From positions 186,001 to 250,000 of the forward strand of contig NZ_NTLB01000005.1 of NCBI RefSeq assembly GCF_002514725.1: a DNA stretch of 64,000 nucleotides, given 5' to 3'. Both the position numbers and the translations under genes were made by a program. The stretch comes from Mangrovitalea sediminis. Lineage in GTDB: Bacteria; Pseudomonadota; Gammaproteobacteria; Pseudomonadales; Oleiphilaceae. Each line of letters begins with the position of its first letter. The first letter of the stretch is position 1. The notes under the pieces were generated by a model. It was not told the DNA's origin and ran no database searches. It worked only from the letters and a program-made list of their open reading frames with translations. Of the stretch, positions 37,331 through 45,430 are shown in pieces.

Positions 37331-37993
37331 ATGAAAGTTCAAAAGCTGATTTCTGCTAAAGCACTACTAACGGCGATATCCCTGATAGTGGCAATGACCG
37401 CTGGGTCGGCCTCAGCGGACGATCGTGGTCGCCACGACAATGATCGGTGGGATAATCACTACCGGCACGATGATGACCGCTATCGCCATCACCGTGATGT
37501 ACCGAAAGGCTATATTCCAGCGTGGCATGGACGGGAGGTTTACTATGTCCGCCGTGGTCATTTCTATCGCCACACAGACACGGGCTTCGTGTCCATTGGG
37601 CTGCCTTTCGGCGCTATCGTTGCGACCTTGCCCGGAGGGCATGTCTCGGTAACGATTGGTGGCCTGGGATATTTCCTCGCCGATGGCGTCTATTATCGGC
37701 CGTACCGCACAGGTGGATACCAAATCGTTACACCTCCGGTAGTGCCCGTTGTCCCTGCCGCGAGGGTCCCCGCACCGGCACCGACGTCTTCCGTGACGGT
37801 GACGGTGTCAGCATTGAATGTTCGCTCCGGGCCGGGTGGAAATTTCTCGGTTGTCGGCGAAGTGTTCAATGGCGACCCGCTGGTCGTCCACGGTACGGCG
37901 CCAGGCTGGTATTACGTGCAGTTGTCCAACGGACAGTATGGCTGGGTCATGATCAGGTATGTCTCACCCATGCAGGTGGAGCCTGAGGGGTAA
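37331..37993 (+). CDS. Exported SH3-domain protein with His/Asp-rich segment
   Basis: 220 aa from ATG 37331. Signal peptide at about 1-33 (ISLIVAMTAGSASA). Then a segment unusually rich in His, Asp, Arg and Tyr (about 34-60, e.g. DDRYRHHRDVPKGYIP), a DUF6515-like Tyr/Gly-rich region (about 70-135), a Pro-rich linker, and a C-terminal bacterial SH3 domain (about 152-215: LNVRSGPGGNFSVVGEV, GWYYVQLSNGQYGWVMIRYV). SH3 domains of this type bind peptidoglycan or surface glycans. The function is unknown; the His/Asp stretch could bind metal ions. Confidence 0.82.
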   Translation: MKVQKLISAKALLTAISLIVAMTAGSASADDRGRHDNDRWDNHYRHDDDRYRHHRDVPKGYIPAWHGREVYYVRRGHFYRHTDTGFVSIGLPFGAIVATLPGGHVSVTIGGLGYFLADGVYYRPYRTGGYQIVTPPVVPVVPAARVPAPAPTSSVTVTVSALNVRSGPGGNFSVVGEVFNGDPLVVHGTAPGWYYVQLSNGQYGWVMIRYVSPMQVEPEG

Positions 37994-38464
37994 ATTGCGG
38001 CGCTCATTCGGTATTTGGGGTATTGTCGAATAACCCGCTGTCATACGGCGGACATTGGCGACTGCTAGATATCGCAGTGGACGGCGTGACTGACTGTTCG
38101 AGAAGCAGGGTTTAACGGCTGTAAATTGTAAAAAGTTGCTTAAACCCTGATCAGAGTGTCCTTTATCTGGCGCTTTGACTCGCTTGAAATTGCAAATGCT
38201 GCAATGTGGCTTAGAATACTAACCAGTGGTGAGATCGCGGTGAGTATCTCAACAGCGGTGGAACTTTCTCTCTTTTTGGATATCCCTGTCTTCGAACCAA
38301 CAGCCGACTACTACGCTTTCGTTTATTCTGGTGCTGTCATGGAGCGGTCAGCGAATGACTGATGGTTATTTTCTGTTGTTGACAGGACGGCTCCAGAGGG
38401 TTCCGTCGAGTGTATGCTCGTCCGTGGATTGCTGTATTATCGATGCGCTTGACAAGGAGTGAAT
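37994..38464. other. Leader region of the exopolysaccharide locus with long inverted repeat
   Basis: About 470 bp without a convincing gene. It contains the 10-bp inverted repeat CAGGGTTTAA (38106-38115) and TTAAACCCTG (38140-38149). A TTGACA (38379-38384) and a TATTAT (38435-38440) are the nearest promoter-like hexamers, badly spaced. A 68-codon open frame at 38156-38362 resembles nothing known. Confidence 0.45.
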
Positions 38465-39880
38465 GTGGCGCACTTTCGCATTTTTGGTCATTATATCCAC
38501 GTCCCTTATGCCATTCTTGGACTGTTGGATTTCCTGGTTCTTCTACTCTCGTTCTACCTGTCGGTTTTTTTCCGGTTTTTTGGTGACCTGTCCCTTTTAG
38601 AACAGCACTGGGCTGCAGTGTTGCCGTCCGCGACGTTCTTTTCCGCAGCTAACCTGGTGGTGATGCTGTCGATCGGCGTGCATCAGTCCCGTTTGGAAGA
38701 AGGGATGACCGGCATGATGCTGCGAACCATCCTGGGGCTGATTCTCAGTCTTCCGCTGTCCACCATGGCCTATATCGCCATACCGTCCTCCTTCTGGTAC
38801 TTAGGCGGGGACAGTGTGTTGCCCTCGGCTTCCGTTTTCGGCTTCTTTTTCCTCGGCATCACGCGCACCCTGTTCTTTATTTTCGTCCGGGAGGCATCCT
38901 TTCGGCGTAAGGTGTTGGTGTTGGGAGCGGGGGAGCGGGCCCGCCGATTGATGGAGGACCTGAAAGGCCCGGTCAACCGAAAGGGATTTGAGCTTCAGGG
39001 GTTTGTTGCGACAGGTACTGAAGACGAGCTCAAGGTTCCCGAAAACCTGCTCCTGAACATCCCGGGACCCTTGCAGGCTTATGCGCTTGAGCATGCTATC
39101 GAGGAAATCGTTGTTGCCGTTGACGATCGTCGTAAAGGTCTGCCGATGGACGATCTTCTGGAATGCAAGATGAAGGGCGTCCGGATACTGGATGGCGCTT
39201 CATTCTATGAGCGGGAATCCCGTAAAGTGGCTCTGGAAATGATCTCGCCGGGCTGGCTGGTCTTTTCTGAAGGGTTCAACCTGTCAACGGTGTCCGGCCT
39301 GGGCAAGCGTACGATCGATATCCTGGCCAGCTGCACGTTGCTGCTGGCGACCTGGCCGTTGATGTTACTCACTGTGCTGGCTATCAAGCTCGAAGAGGGG
39401 TGGCGTGCGCCCATTCTGTACAGCCAGGAGCGGGTTGGTCTCAACGGCCGGCCATTCAATGTGCTTAAATTCCGCTCGATGCGTACTGACGCTGAAAAAG
39501 GCGGGGCCGTGTGGGCAAAGCAGAATGATACGCGCGTGACCAAAGTGGGTGCTTTTATCAGAAAGGTTCGTATCGATGAGCTGCCCCAACTTTTTAACGT
39601 GGTCAGGGGGGATATGGCCTTCGTTGGCCCGCGGCCCGAACGGCCTGTTTTTGTTGATAAACTGGCACAGACGATACCCTTCTATCATGAGCGGCACCGG
39701 GTTAAACCGGGACTGACAGGCTGGGCTCAGCTATGCTTCGCTTATGCGGATAATGAAGAGGATAGTCGCGAAAAACTTCGGTATGACTTGTACTACATCA
39801 AGAATCAAAGTCTGCTACTCGATATATTGATCATATTGCAGACAGTAGAAGTCGTCCTGTTTAAAAAAGGGTCCCGATAG
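38465..39880 (+). CDS. Exopolysaccharide initiating sugar-phosphate transferase (XrtA-associated)
   Basis: Polyprenyl-phosphate hexose-1-phosphate transferase that primes polymer synthesis on undecaprenyl phosphate, 471 aa. Start at GTG 38465 with AAGGAG 5 nt upstream; GTG 38459 lies inside that site. Four to five N-terminal helices (about 10-130), a Rossmann-like CoA-binding fold (KVLVLGAGERARRLMEDL, about 150-167), one helix at about 283-305, and the C-terminal bacterial sugar transferase domain (RSMRTDAEKGG, RIDELPQLFNVVRGDMAFVG, PRPERPVFVDKL, KPGLTGWAQL). Resembles the PEP-CTERM-system EpsB-type transferases. First gene of the locus. Confidence 0.93.
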   Translation: MAHFRIFGHYIHVPYAILGLLDFLVLLLSFYLSVFFRFFGDLSLLEQHWAAVLPSATFFSAANLVVMLSIGVHQSRLEEGMTGMMLRTILGLILSLPLSTMAYIAIPSSFWYLGGDSVLPSASVFGFFFLGITRTLFFIFVREASFRRKVLVLGAGERARRLMEDLKGPVNRKGFELQGFVATGTEDELKVPENLLLNIPGPLQAYALEHAIEEIVVAVDDRRKGLPMDDLLECKMKGVRILDGASFYERESRKVALEMISPGWLVFSEGFNLSTVSGLGKRTIDILASCTLLLATWPLMLLTVLAIKLEEGWRAPILYSQERVGLNGRPFNVLKFRSMRTDAEKGGAVWAKQNDTRVTKVGAFIRKVRIDELPQLFNVVRGDMAFVGPRPERPVFVDKLAQTIPFYHERHRVKPGLTGWAQLCFAYADNEEDSREKLRYDLYYIKNQSLLLDILIILQTVEVVLFKKGSR

Positions 39881-40036
39881 ACCCGAGTGTTCCAGAGCGG
39901 CTGTTCATGTTGATCTTGGGCCTGCGCAGCGGCTGCGGAATTTGGCAACGTTTTAATCAATGCCTTGTAATTGAACGCGATTACGAGGTTTGTTAGCGTT
40001 TTTTCGGAATTCATAGGCGGAATTGAGGGCTTTCTC

Positions 40037-40669
40037 ATGGCAAGGATGTTTAAGATCCTGCTGGCAGTGGTGTCGATGGTTTGGTTGGCGGGATGTGCAG
40101 GACCGCAGATTTCCAGTCAACAGCAGATTAAGGCGGCCTTGAGCAGTACGCCGGAGTCAGTGAAGCAATATGTGCTTGGGCCGAGCGACGTCGTCAATGT
40201 GAGCGTTTGGCGCAATCAGGATCTGAGTGTGACGGTGCCTATCCGCCCGGATGGGAAGATCTCTGTGCCGCTGCTGGGGGATGTCCAGGCTGCTGGCCTT
40301 ACACCCGAGGCCCTGGCGAACAATATTCAGAGCAAGCTTGGCGTTTATATTCGTGAGCCGAAGGTCAGTGTCATCGTCGAGCAGATGATCAGCCACGAAT
40401 ATACGGAGCGGGTACGCATCACGGGGGCGGTCAAGAGTCCGATGTCCGCACCTTACCGAGAAGGCATGACGGTGCTGGATATGGTGCTGGGCGCCGGTGG
40501 GCTCAACGATTTTGCGGCACCTAACAAAGCCGTGCTTTATCGGAAGGTAGGCAAGGATATCGTCGCCATTCCGGTACATTTGGACGATATTCTCAATCAG
40601 GGCGATATCGCGACCAATTACAAGTTGCACGCGGGTGACATTCTGACCATACCCGAGCGGACTTTCTGA
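40037..40669 (+). CDS. Wza-type polysaccharide export lipoprotein (XrtA-associated)
   Basis: 210 aa from ATG 40037; an earlier in-frame ATG at 39971 is less likely. Lipobox VWLAGCAGPQISSQQ with Cys at about 19. Poly_export domain LGPSDVVNVSVWRNQDLSVTV with RPDGKISVPLLGDVQAAGLT, followed by the SLBB-like VRITGAVKSPMSAPYREGMTV. Short like PEP-CTERM-system export proteins and lacking the long periplasmic beta-domain repeats and transmembrane helix of Wza. Confidence 0.92.
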   Translation: MARMFKILLAVVSMVWLAGCAGPQISSQQQIKAALSSTPESVKQYVLGPSDVVNVSVWRNQDLSVTVPIRPDGKISVPLLGDVQAAGLTPEALANNIQSKLGVYIREPKVSVIVEQMISHEYTERVRITGAVKSPMSAPYREGMTVLDMVLGAGGLNDFAAPNKAVLYRKVGKDIVAIPVHLDDILNQGDIATNYKLHAGDILTIPERTF

Positions 40670-40724
40670 ACGAGAATTTCGGCACGTCGATGACCTCGTG
40701 AGGCATCCAGAAACAGGGTTCTAT

Positions 40725-42248
40725 ATGGCTTTACCCGCATCGCAGTTACCGTTTGAGATTATCCGTGAGGTTCGGCAGCGCAAATGGATTGCGCTGCTGG
40801 TTTTCGTGGCGGTTTGTCTGGCCGTTCTGGCAACGGGATTCCTGTGGCACTACAAGTATCAGTCACAGGTTGTGATTTTTGTCGATGACTCCAACATCAT
40901 CAAGCCGTTGATGGCGGGCTCTGCGGTCACAACGACAATATCTGATCGAGCCTCGGAAGCCGAGCAGTTGCTCATCAGTCGCGACCTTTTGTCCAAGGTG
41001 GGGAAAGACACCAGTATATTTGGCGCGGACGCCGATTCCCTGGAAGGCCATGCCTTGGAGCAGCGGCTGGATGGTATACGTTCGGGGATTCGCGTGGTGG
41101 CCTTGGGAAGGAGTTATTTTGGCATCCGCTACACCGCGCATGACCCGGAAAAGGCTTTTCTGGTCGCGCAAAAGCTGGGACAACTGTTTATTGAAGAATC
41201 GGAACGTCGCAAGAAGCAGGAAAGCCGCAGTGCTTACGACTTTATTGATAAGCAGGTCAAAGCCTATGAGCAACAGCTTCAGCAAAGCGAAGAAAACCTG
41301 AAGGACTTCCTGGCACAGAATACCGACGGCACCGAAAGTGAGGCTGACCGCAAGATAGCCGAGATCCGGGGCAAGATCGAACTGGCCAAGCTTGACCTGC
41401 AGGAGGCGCAATCTGAGCGTTCTGCCTTGCAACAGCAGCTTGTTGGCGTCCGGGATACGGTGACGCAGGGGCAGACGGAGGATGTGTTTCAGACCCGCAT
41501 CAACAACCTCCAGCAGCAGTTGGATAATCTGCGCCTCAAATACAAGGATTCTTACCCTGATATCATCAACCTCAAGCAGCAGATTATCGAGCTGAAAAAA
41601 CAGCATGCAGCGGCTATCAAGGACAAGTCTGCGGATCAGGTGACACAGGGACAGGAAGTGATCAACCCCCTGTACCAATCCATTAAGTCCCAGTTGGCCA
41701 CGGCCGCTGCGAAAATTGACAGCACCAAGACCCGTTTGAACGCCCTGAACGGCATGCTGGATCAGGAAAAGGTGCGCATGAAACGTATTCAGGCGAATAA
41801 GGCCAGGTATGCAGAGCTGACCCGCGGCATGCAGGTCAACAAGGAAATCTACGACAATCTGCTGCGCAAGCGGGAGACGGCGCGGGTTTCGATGCGCCTG
41901 GACTTTGACGGGCAGGGGTTGAGCTACCATATTCAGGAGTCAGCGCAGTATCCCCTGGCACCCGTGGGGCCGAAATTCCCTTATTTCGCGGCGGCTGGTT
42001 TGCTGCTTGGCCTATGTGCGCCTTTCGGGCTGGCCGCCGGCCTGTTACGCATCGATCCCAGGGTGCGCAGCCGGGAAGTGATCGAGGACGATCTAGGGGT
42101 TCCGGTGCTTACCGTTATTCCGGAGGTCCGCACGCCCTTCGAGCACCGTCAGGACCGACGGCGAACGCTGATCATCGGTCTGATTGCAATGCTGGTTGTG
42201 GCCGGTTATTCGGCGATCGCCCTGCTACATATAATGGGGGTCTTTTGA
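40725..42248 (+). CDS. XrtA-system polysaccharide chain length determinant (Wzc N-like)
   Basis: Inner-membrane co-polymerase, 507 aa. Wzz domain with one helix at the N-terminus (KWIALLVFVAVCLAVLATGF, about 22-42), a long coiled-coil periplasmic region (about 160-375, very rich in Gln/Lys/Glu with LQQQLDNLRLKY), then YPLAPVGPKFPYFAAAGLLL and a second helix near the C-terminus, with a third at the very end. No kinase domain is fused; the kinase-like protein follows with a 1-bp overlap. Start ATG 40725 has no strong Shine-Dalgarno. Confidence 0.93.
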   Translation: MALPASQLPFEIIREVRQRKWIALLVFVAVCLAVLATGFLWHYKYQSQVVIFVDDSNIIKPLMAGSAVTTTISDRASEAEQLLISRDLLSKVGKDTSIFGADADSLEGHALEQRLDGIRSGIRVVALGRSYFGIRYTAHDPEKAFLVAQKLGQLFIEESERRKKQESRSAYDFIDKQVKAYEQQLQQSEENLKDFLAQNTDGTESEADRKIAEIRGKIELAKLDLQEAQSERSALQQQLVGVRDTVTQGQTEDVFQTRINNLQQQLDNLRLKYKDSYPDIINLKQQIIELKKQHAAAIKDKSADQVTQGQEVINPLYQSIKSQLATAAAKIDSTKTRLNALNGMLDQEKVRMKRIQANKARYAELTRGMQVNKEIYDNLLRKRETARVSMRLDFDGQGLSYHIQESAQYPLAPVGPKFPYFAAAGLLLGLCAPFGLAAGLLRIDPRVRSREVIEDDLGVPVLTVIPEVRTPFEHRQDRRRTLIIGLIAMLVVAGYSAIALLHIMGVF

Positions 42249-43177
42249 TGACGGATTCTCAAAAGTCGACGACTGAAAAGGAAGAGATGGAAGAACTCTC
42301 CCGCAATCTTTCAACGTCTGATCCAGATAAGTCCGTCCAAGGAAAAGGCAACCAGAACGGCGGTGAATCAGCCGATGGATCTGCGTTGCGAAAGCCTTCC
42401 AGTGACGTGTCTGCCAGAAGCAACTGGGACGAAGACTCCAAACTGCTTGTGCCGAGTTCGCTGGAGCTCGGTGCTGGTGCGGTCGACCGTTATATCATCA
42501 GCAAACAGATTTCACGCATGGAGGAGCCTCGGCGCCTCACGCGTGAAGATCTGGATGAACGCCGCATCATCTACCCCGAATCGACCAACCGTCGCGTGGT
42601 CAACCGTTTTCGGGATCTGCGCACCAAACTGGTTGAACGGAGCCAGGGAAATAATTTCGCGCTTGTCGTTACGGGAGCTGTTGCCGGGGCTGGCGCTTCA
42701 TTCGTTGCGCTGAATCTTGCCGCCTCCTTTGCGTTTGATCACGCCAAGACCGCGTTGTTGATCGACTGCAACCTGCGCGAGCCGGTCTTGCACTCGCAAC
42801 TGGATTTAATCCCTGAGGTGGGTTTAACCGATTTTCTCGAAAATCCCGATATGGATATCGGCGGCATTATCTACCCGACAGGCATTAGCCGCTTGCGACT
42901 GATTCCCGCCGGATCCCGCAGGGAATCTCCTGCGGAATTCTTTACCTCCTTCCGCATGAAGCAGTTCCTGTTGGCAATCCGTCGCCGTTATCCCGATCGC
43001 TTTATCATTCTGGATACCAGCAGTATCGATGACTCGCCTGACGCCCGTATCCTTACGGAATTTTGTGATTATACGCTTGTTGTCGTGCCCCATGGCCGCG
43101 CGAGCAAGGAACAGGTTCGCTATGCAGTGGAGTCCATCAATAGCGAAAAAATGGTCGGGGTGGTCATCAATGACTGA
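42248..43177 (+). CDS. BY-kinase-like protein with degenerate Walker A (probable pseudokinase)
   Basis: 309 aa, ParA/CapB-fold ATPase of polysaccharide export. The N-terminus (about 1-85) is low-complexity, Ser/Asp/Lys-rich. The Walker A region reads VTGAVAGAGASFVALNLAAS at about 140-159, where active BY-kinases have a GKS/T; here Ala replaces the Lys. Walker A' is LLIDCNLREP (about 171) and Walker B FIILDTSSIDD (about 252). The protein ends at GVVIND without a C-terminal tyrosine cluster. It may be a structural or allosteric partner of the chain-length protein. Genes on both sides overlap it, so the reading frame is under selection. Confidence 0.88.
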   Translation: MTDSQKSTTEKEEMEELSRNLSTSDPDKSVQGKGNQNGGESADGSALRKPSSDVSARSNWDEDSKLLVPSSLELGAGAVDRYIISKQISRMEEPRRLTREDLDERRIIYPESTNRRVVNRFRDLRTKLVERSQGNNFALVVTGAVAGAGASFVALNLAASFAFDHAKTALLIDCNLREPVLHSQLDLIPEVGLTDFLENPDMDIGGIIYPTGISRLRLIPAGSRRESPAEFFTSFRMKQFLLAIRRRYPDRFIILDTSSIDDSPDARILTEFCDYTLVVVPHGRASKEQVRYAVESINSEKMVGVVIND

Positions 43178-44465
43178 TTTCTCGCGCGCAAAAAGGAAGC
43201 TATGCGCGGGCGGTTGTGTGGGAGGGCTGCTTGTTCTGGCGTCGCTTTCCGGTCAGGCGCTTGCAGAGCCGGTTCAGGTGGGCCTGCACCTGGATGAGCG
43301 GTTCAGCGATAACATCGGTCGGAGTGAGAGCCATCCCCGGAGCGATCTTGAGCACCGTCTATCGGTGTCTGTGTTGCACCAAACCGATCCAGCCCCTTGC
43401 AGTTCCTTTCTGGATGGTGTCTTTGGTTTTCGGCATTATCAGCGAGGAACCTATTCCGACCAGGCCGACCTTAATGGTTCCTGGAATGGTGCTTGTGCGT
43501 TGTCAGATTCGGGGCTGCAATGGACGGCTTCAGATAGTGTAAGTCAGGTGGCAGTGAATACCACGCAGGCCTTTACACCGAACAACCAGACAAGACGGAA
43601 TGTGTTCTCGACAGGGCCCCGTTATCTATGGTTGATAAGTCCCAGGGACCAATTGGCGACATCAGCTCAATACCAGAGAACCAGTTACGCAGGACAGGGG
43701 CAGAGTAACGCCACACATTATCTGGGTAATTCGACCTATACGCACCAAATGAGTCCGACGTTATCGGTGGGTTTAGGTGCGGAGATTGATAAAGGGAAAT
43801 TGGATACCGGAGAGGATATCACTCGGCGCACAGGGAATGTGCAGATGACCAAGACCCTGACTTCAACCCGGTTTTCCGGTTCTGTCGGGTATTCGCGCCT
43901 TGAAGACAATTTCGGTGGCTTTCAGAGCACCAACAGTGGAATGACTTGGCAGTTGCGCGTTGACCGGCAGCTGACCGAAAGGCGCAGCGTCTATGCGGAA
44001 TATGGAAGGGAACTGTCTGACTCGTCGTCGCCTTATGTCATTCAAATCGCCGGCCTGACCTTTAACCTGTCGCAGACGTCTGCATTGCAGTTGACGCATT
44101 GGCGTGCGGGCCTGAATCAGGACCTAAGCAGCGGTGGAACTATCAACTTCGATATATCGCAGCAGAACTCAGAGTATCTCAGTACATCTGAAACCGAGAA
44201 AAGCTCTACGGCTACGTTGTCGTTGGCCCAACCCATTGTGACCAACCTGACGCTGCATTCCGATATCTCAGCCCAACATCAGACAAGTTCACTCACGACG
44301 CTTTCTCAAAACCTCTACGGAGCCTCGCTGGCGCTTTCCTATCAAAAGACTAGGGCTCTTGCTTTCAGGGCGGGACTCGGTAGGAATATCAACTCAGCGA
44401 ACAGTATCGGCACATCCTATCGGGAAAACTGGATGCTGGTCGGTGTTGATTACGCATTTCGTTAA
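43170..44465 (+). CDS. PEP-CTERM-system outer-membrane beta-barrel protein
   Basis: 431 aa from ATG 43170, overlapping the previous gene by 8 bp. Signal peptide ends in GQALA-EPVQ (about residue 32). The mature protein is a series of alternating amphipathic strands (e.g. LSVGLGAEIDKGKLDTGEDI, LRVDRQLTERRSVYAEYGRE) and ends with VGVDYAFR, an aromatic C-terminus typical of outer-membrane barrels. Resembles the TIGR03016-type proteins found in XrtA loci, proposed to export the polysaccharide across the outer membrane. Confidence 0.88.
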   Translation: MTDFSRAKRKLCAGGCVGGLLVLASLSGQALAEPVQVGLHLDERFSDNIGRSESHPRSDLEHRLSVSVLHQTDPAPCSSFLDGVFGFRHYQRGTYSDQADLNGSWNGACALSDSGLQWTASDSVSQVAVNTTQAFTPNNQTRRNVFSTGPRYLWLISPRDQLATSAQYQRTSYAGQGQSNATHYLGNSTYTHQMSPTLSVGLGAEIDKGKLDTGEDITRRTGNVQMTKTLTSTRFSGSVGYSRLEDNFGGFQSTNSGMTWQLRVDRQLTERRSVYAEYGRELSDSSSPYVIQIAGLTFNLSQTSALQLTHWRAGLNQDLSSGGTINFDISQQNSEYLSTSETEKSSTATLSLAQPIVTNLTLHSDISAQHQTSSLTTLSQNLYGASLALSYQKTRALAFRAGLGRNINSANSIGTSYRENWMLVGVDYAFR

Positions 44466-44485
44466 GCACAGACCAGAGATATCAG

Positions 44486-45349
44486 ATGCCAGTATCACAG
44501 GGAATTCGTAATGCGCTGACGATTGATGTCGAGGATTATTTCCAGGTTGCGGCGCTCGCTGAAGCGGTGCGGGTGGAAGACTGGTCGAAGATGGAGTATC
44601 GCGTTGAGGCCAATACCCAGCGCCTTCTCGTCTTATTGGCCGAGCGGGATATCAAGGCAACTTTTTTTGTCCTGGGGTGGGTCGCTGAGCGGTCCCCGGC
44701 GCTGGTGAGGGCGATTGCCGATGCCGGACATGAAATCGCCTGTCACGGTTATAGTCATCAGCTGGTTTACAGCCAGACTCCCGAAGTCTTCCGAGAAGAA
44801 ACCCATAAAGCCAAAGCAATACTGGAAGCGCAGATACAGAAGCCAGTGCTAGGGTATAGGGCAGCCAGTTATTCCATCACGCAAGCCTCTCGTTGGGCTC
44901 TCGATATTCTCGTCGAGGAAGGCTTTACATGGGATTCTTCGATATTCCCCGTTCGTCACGATCGCTACGGCATGCCAGGTACCCCACGATGGCCCCATCG
45001 ATTGAAGGCCGATGGTGGCGGTGAACTCGTTGAATTTCCACTTAGCACCTTGAAGCTCATGCATATGACGCTGCCGATTGCCGGTGGCGGCTATTTCCGG
45101 TTGTTTCCTTATTGGTTCAGCGAATGGGGGCTGGCGAGTATCAATCGTCAAGGAGAGCCCTTTATCTTTTATCTTCACCCCTGGGAAATTGATCCGGGAC
45201 AGCCTCGGTTGGAGGTTAAAGCCCTGTCGCGCTTTAGGCATTACAACAATCTGAATAAATGTGAGAGCCGGCTCTGCCGCCTGCTTGACCGCTTCGCTTT
45301 CACGACCGTCGAAGAAGTGTTGCGTGGTAAATCTCTGCTGCCATCGTGA
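44486..45349 (+). CDS. XrtA-locus polysaccharide deacetylase
   Basis: 287 aa NodB-homology deacetylase of the PEP-CTERM type. Motifs: NALTIDVEDYFQVAAL (metal Asp-Val-Glu-Asp), HEIACHGYSHQLVYS with His-x3-His, and VLGYRAASYSITQAS. WDSSIFPVRHDRYG and HPWEIDPGQPRL near the C-terminus match the family. No signal peptide, so it probably acts in the cytoplasm or on lipid-linked oligosaccharide. Between the beta-barrel and exosortase genes. Confidence 0.94.
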   Translation: MPVSQGIRNALTIDVEDYFQVAALAEAVRVEDWSKMEYRVEANTQRLLVLLAERDIKATFFVLGWVAERSPALVRAIADAGHEIACHGYSHQLVYSQTPEVFREETHKAKAILEAQIQKPVLGYRAASYSITQASRWALDILVEEGFTWDSSIFPVRHDRYGMPGTPRWPHRLKADGGGELVEFPLSTLKLMHMTLPIAGGGYFRLFPYWFSEWGLASINRQGEPFIFYLHPWEIDPGQPRLEVKALSRFRHYNNLNKCESRLCRLLDRFAFTTVEEVLRGKSLLPS

Positions 45350-45430
45350 TGTTTAGGACGCCAGACATGTGGCCCTTGTGGCAGCTGTTGGAGTGTTTAA
45401 CGGGCCGCCATTCTCCAGGAGGAATTCTAC

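Noticed and set aside
38156-38362. 68-codon open frame in the leader of the EPS locus
   Set aside because: No clear ribosome site and no recognisable motif. It lies in a region with regulatory-looking repeats and is better explained as chance.
39971-40036. Longer N-terminus for the export lipoprotein
   Set aside because: The extension would bury the signal peptide and lipobox 23 residues inside the protein; ATG 40037 is a better start.
42014-42247. N-terminal extension of the BY-kinase-like protein
   Set aside because: This part lies inside the chain-length gene in another frame and looks like non-coding translation (Arg/Gly/Ser-rich).
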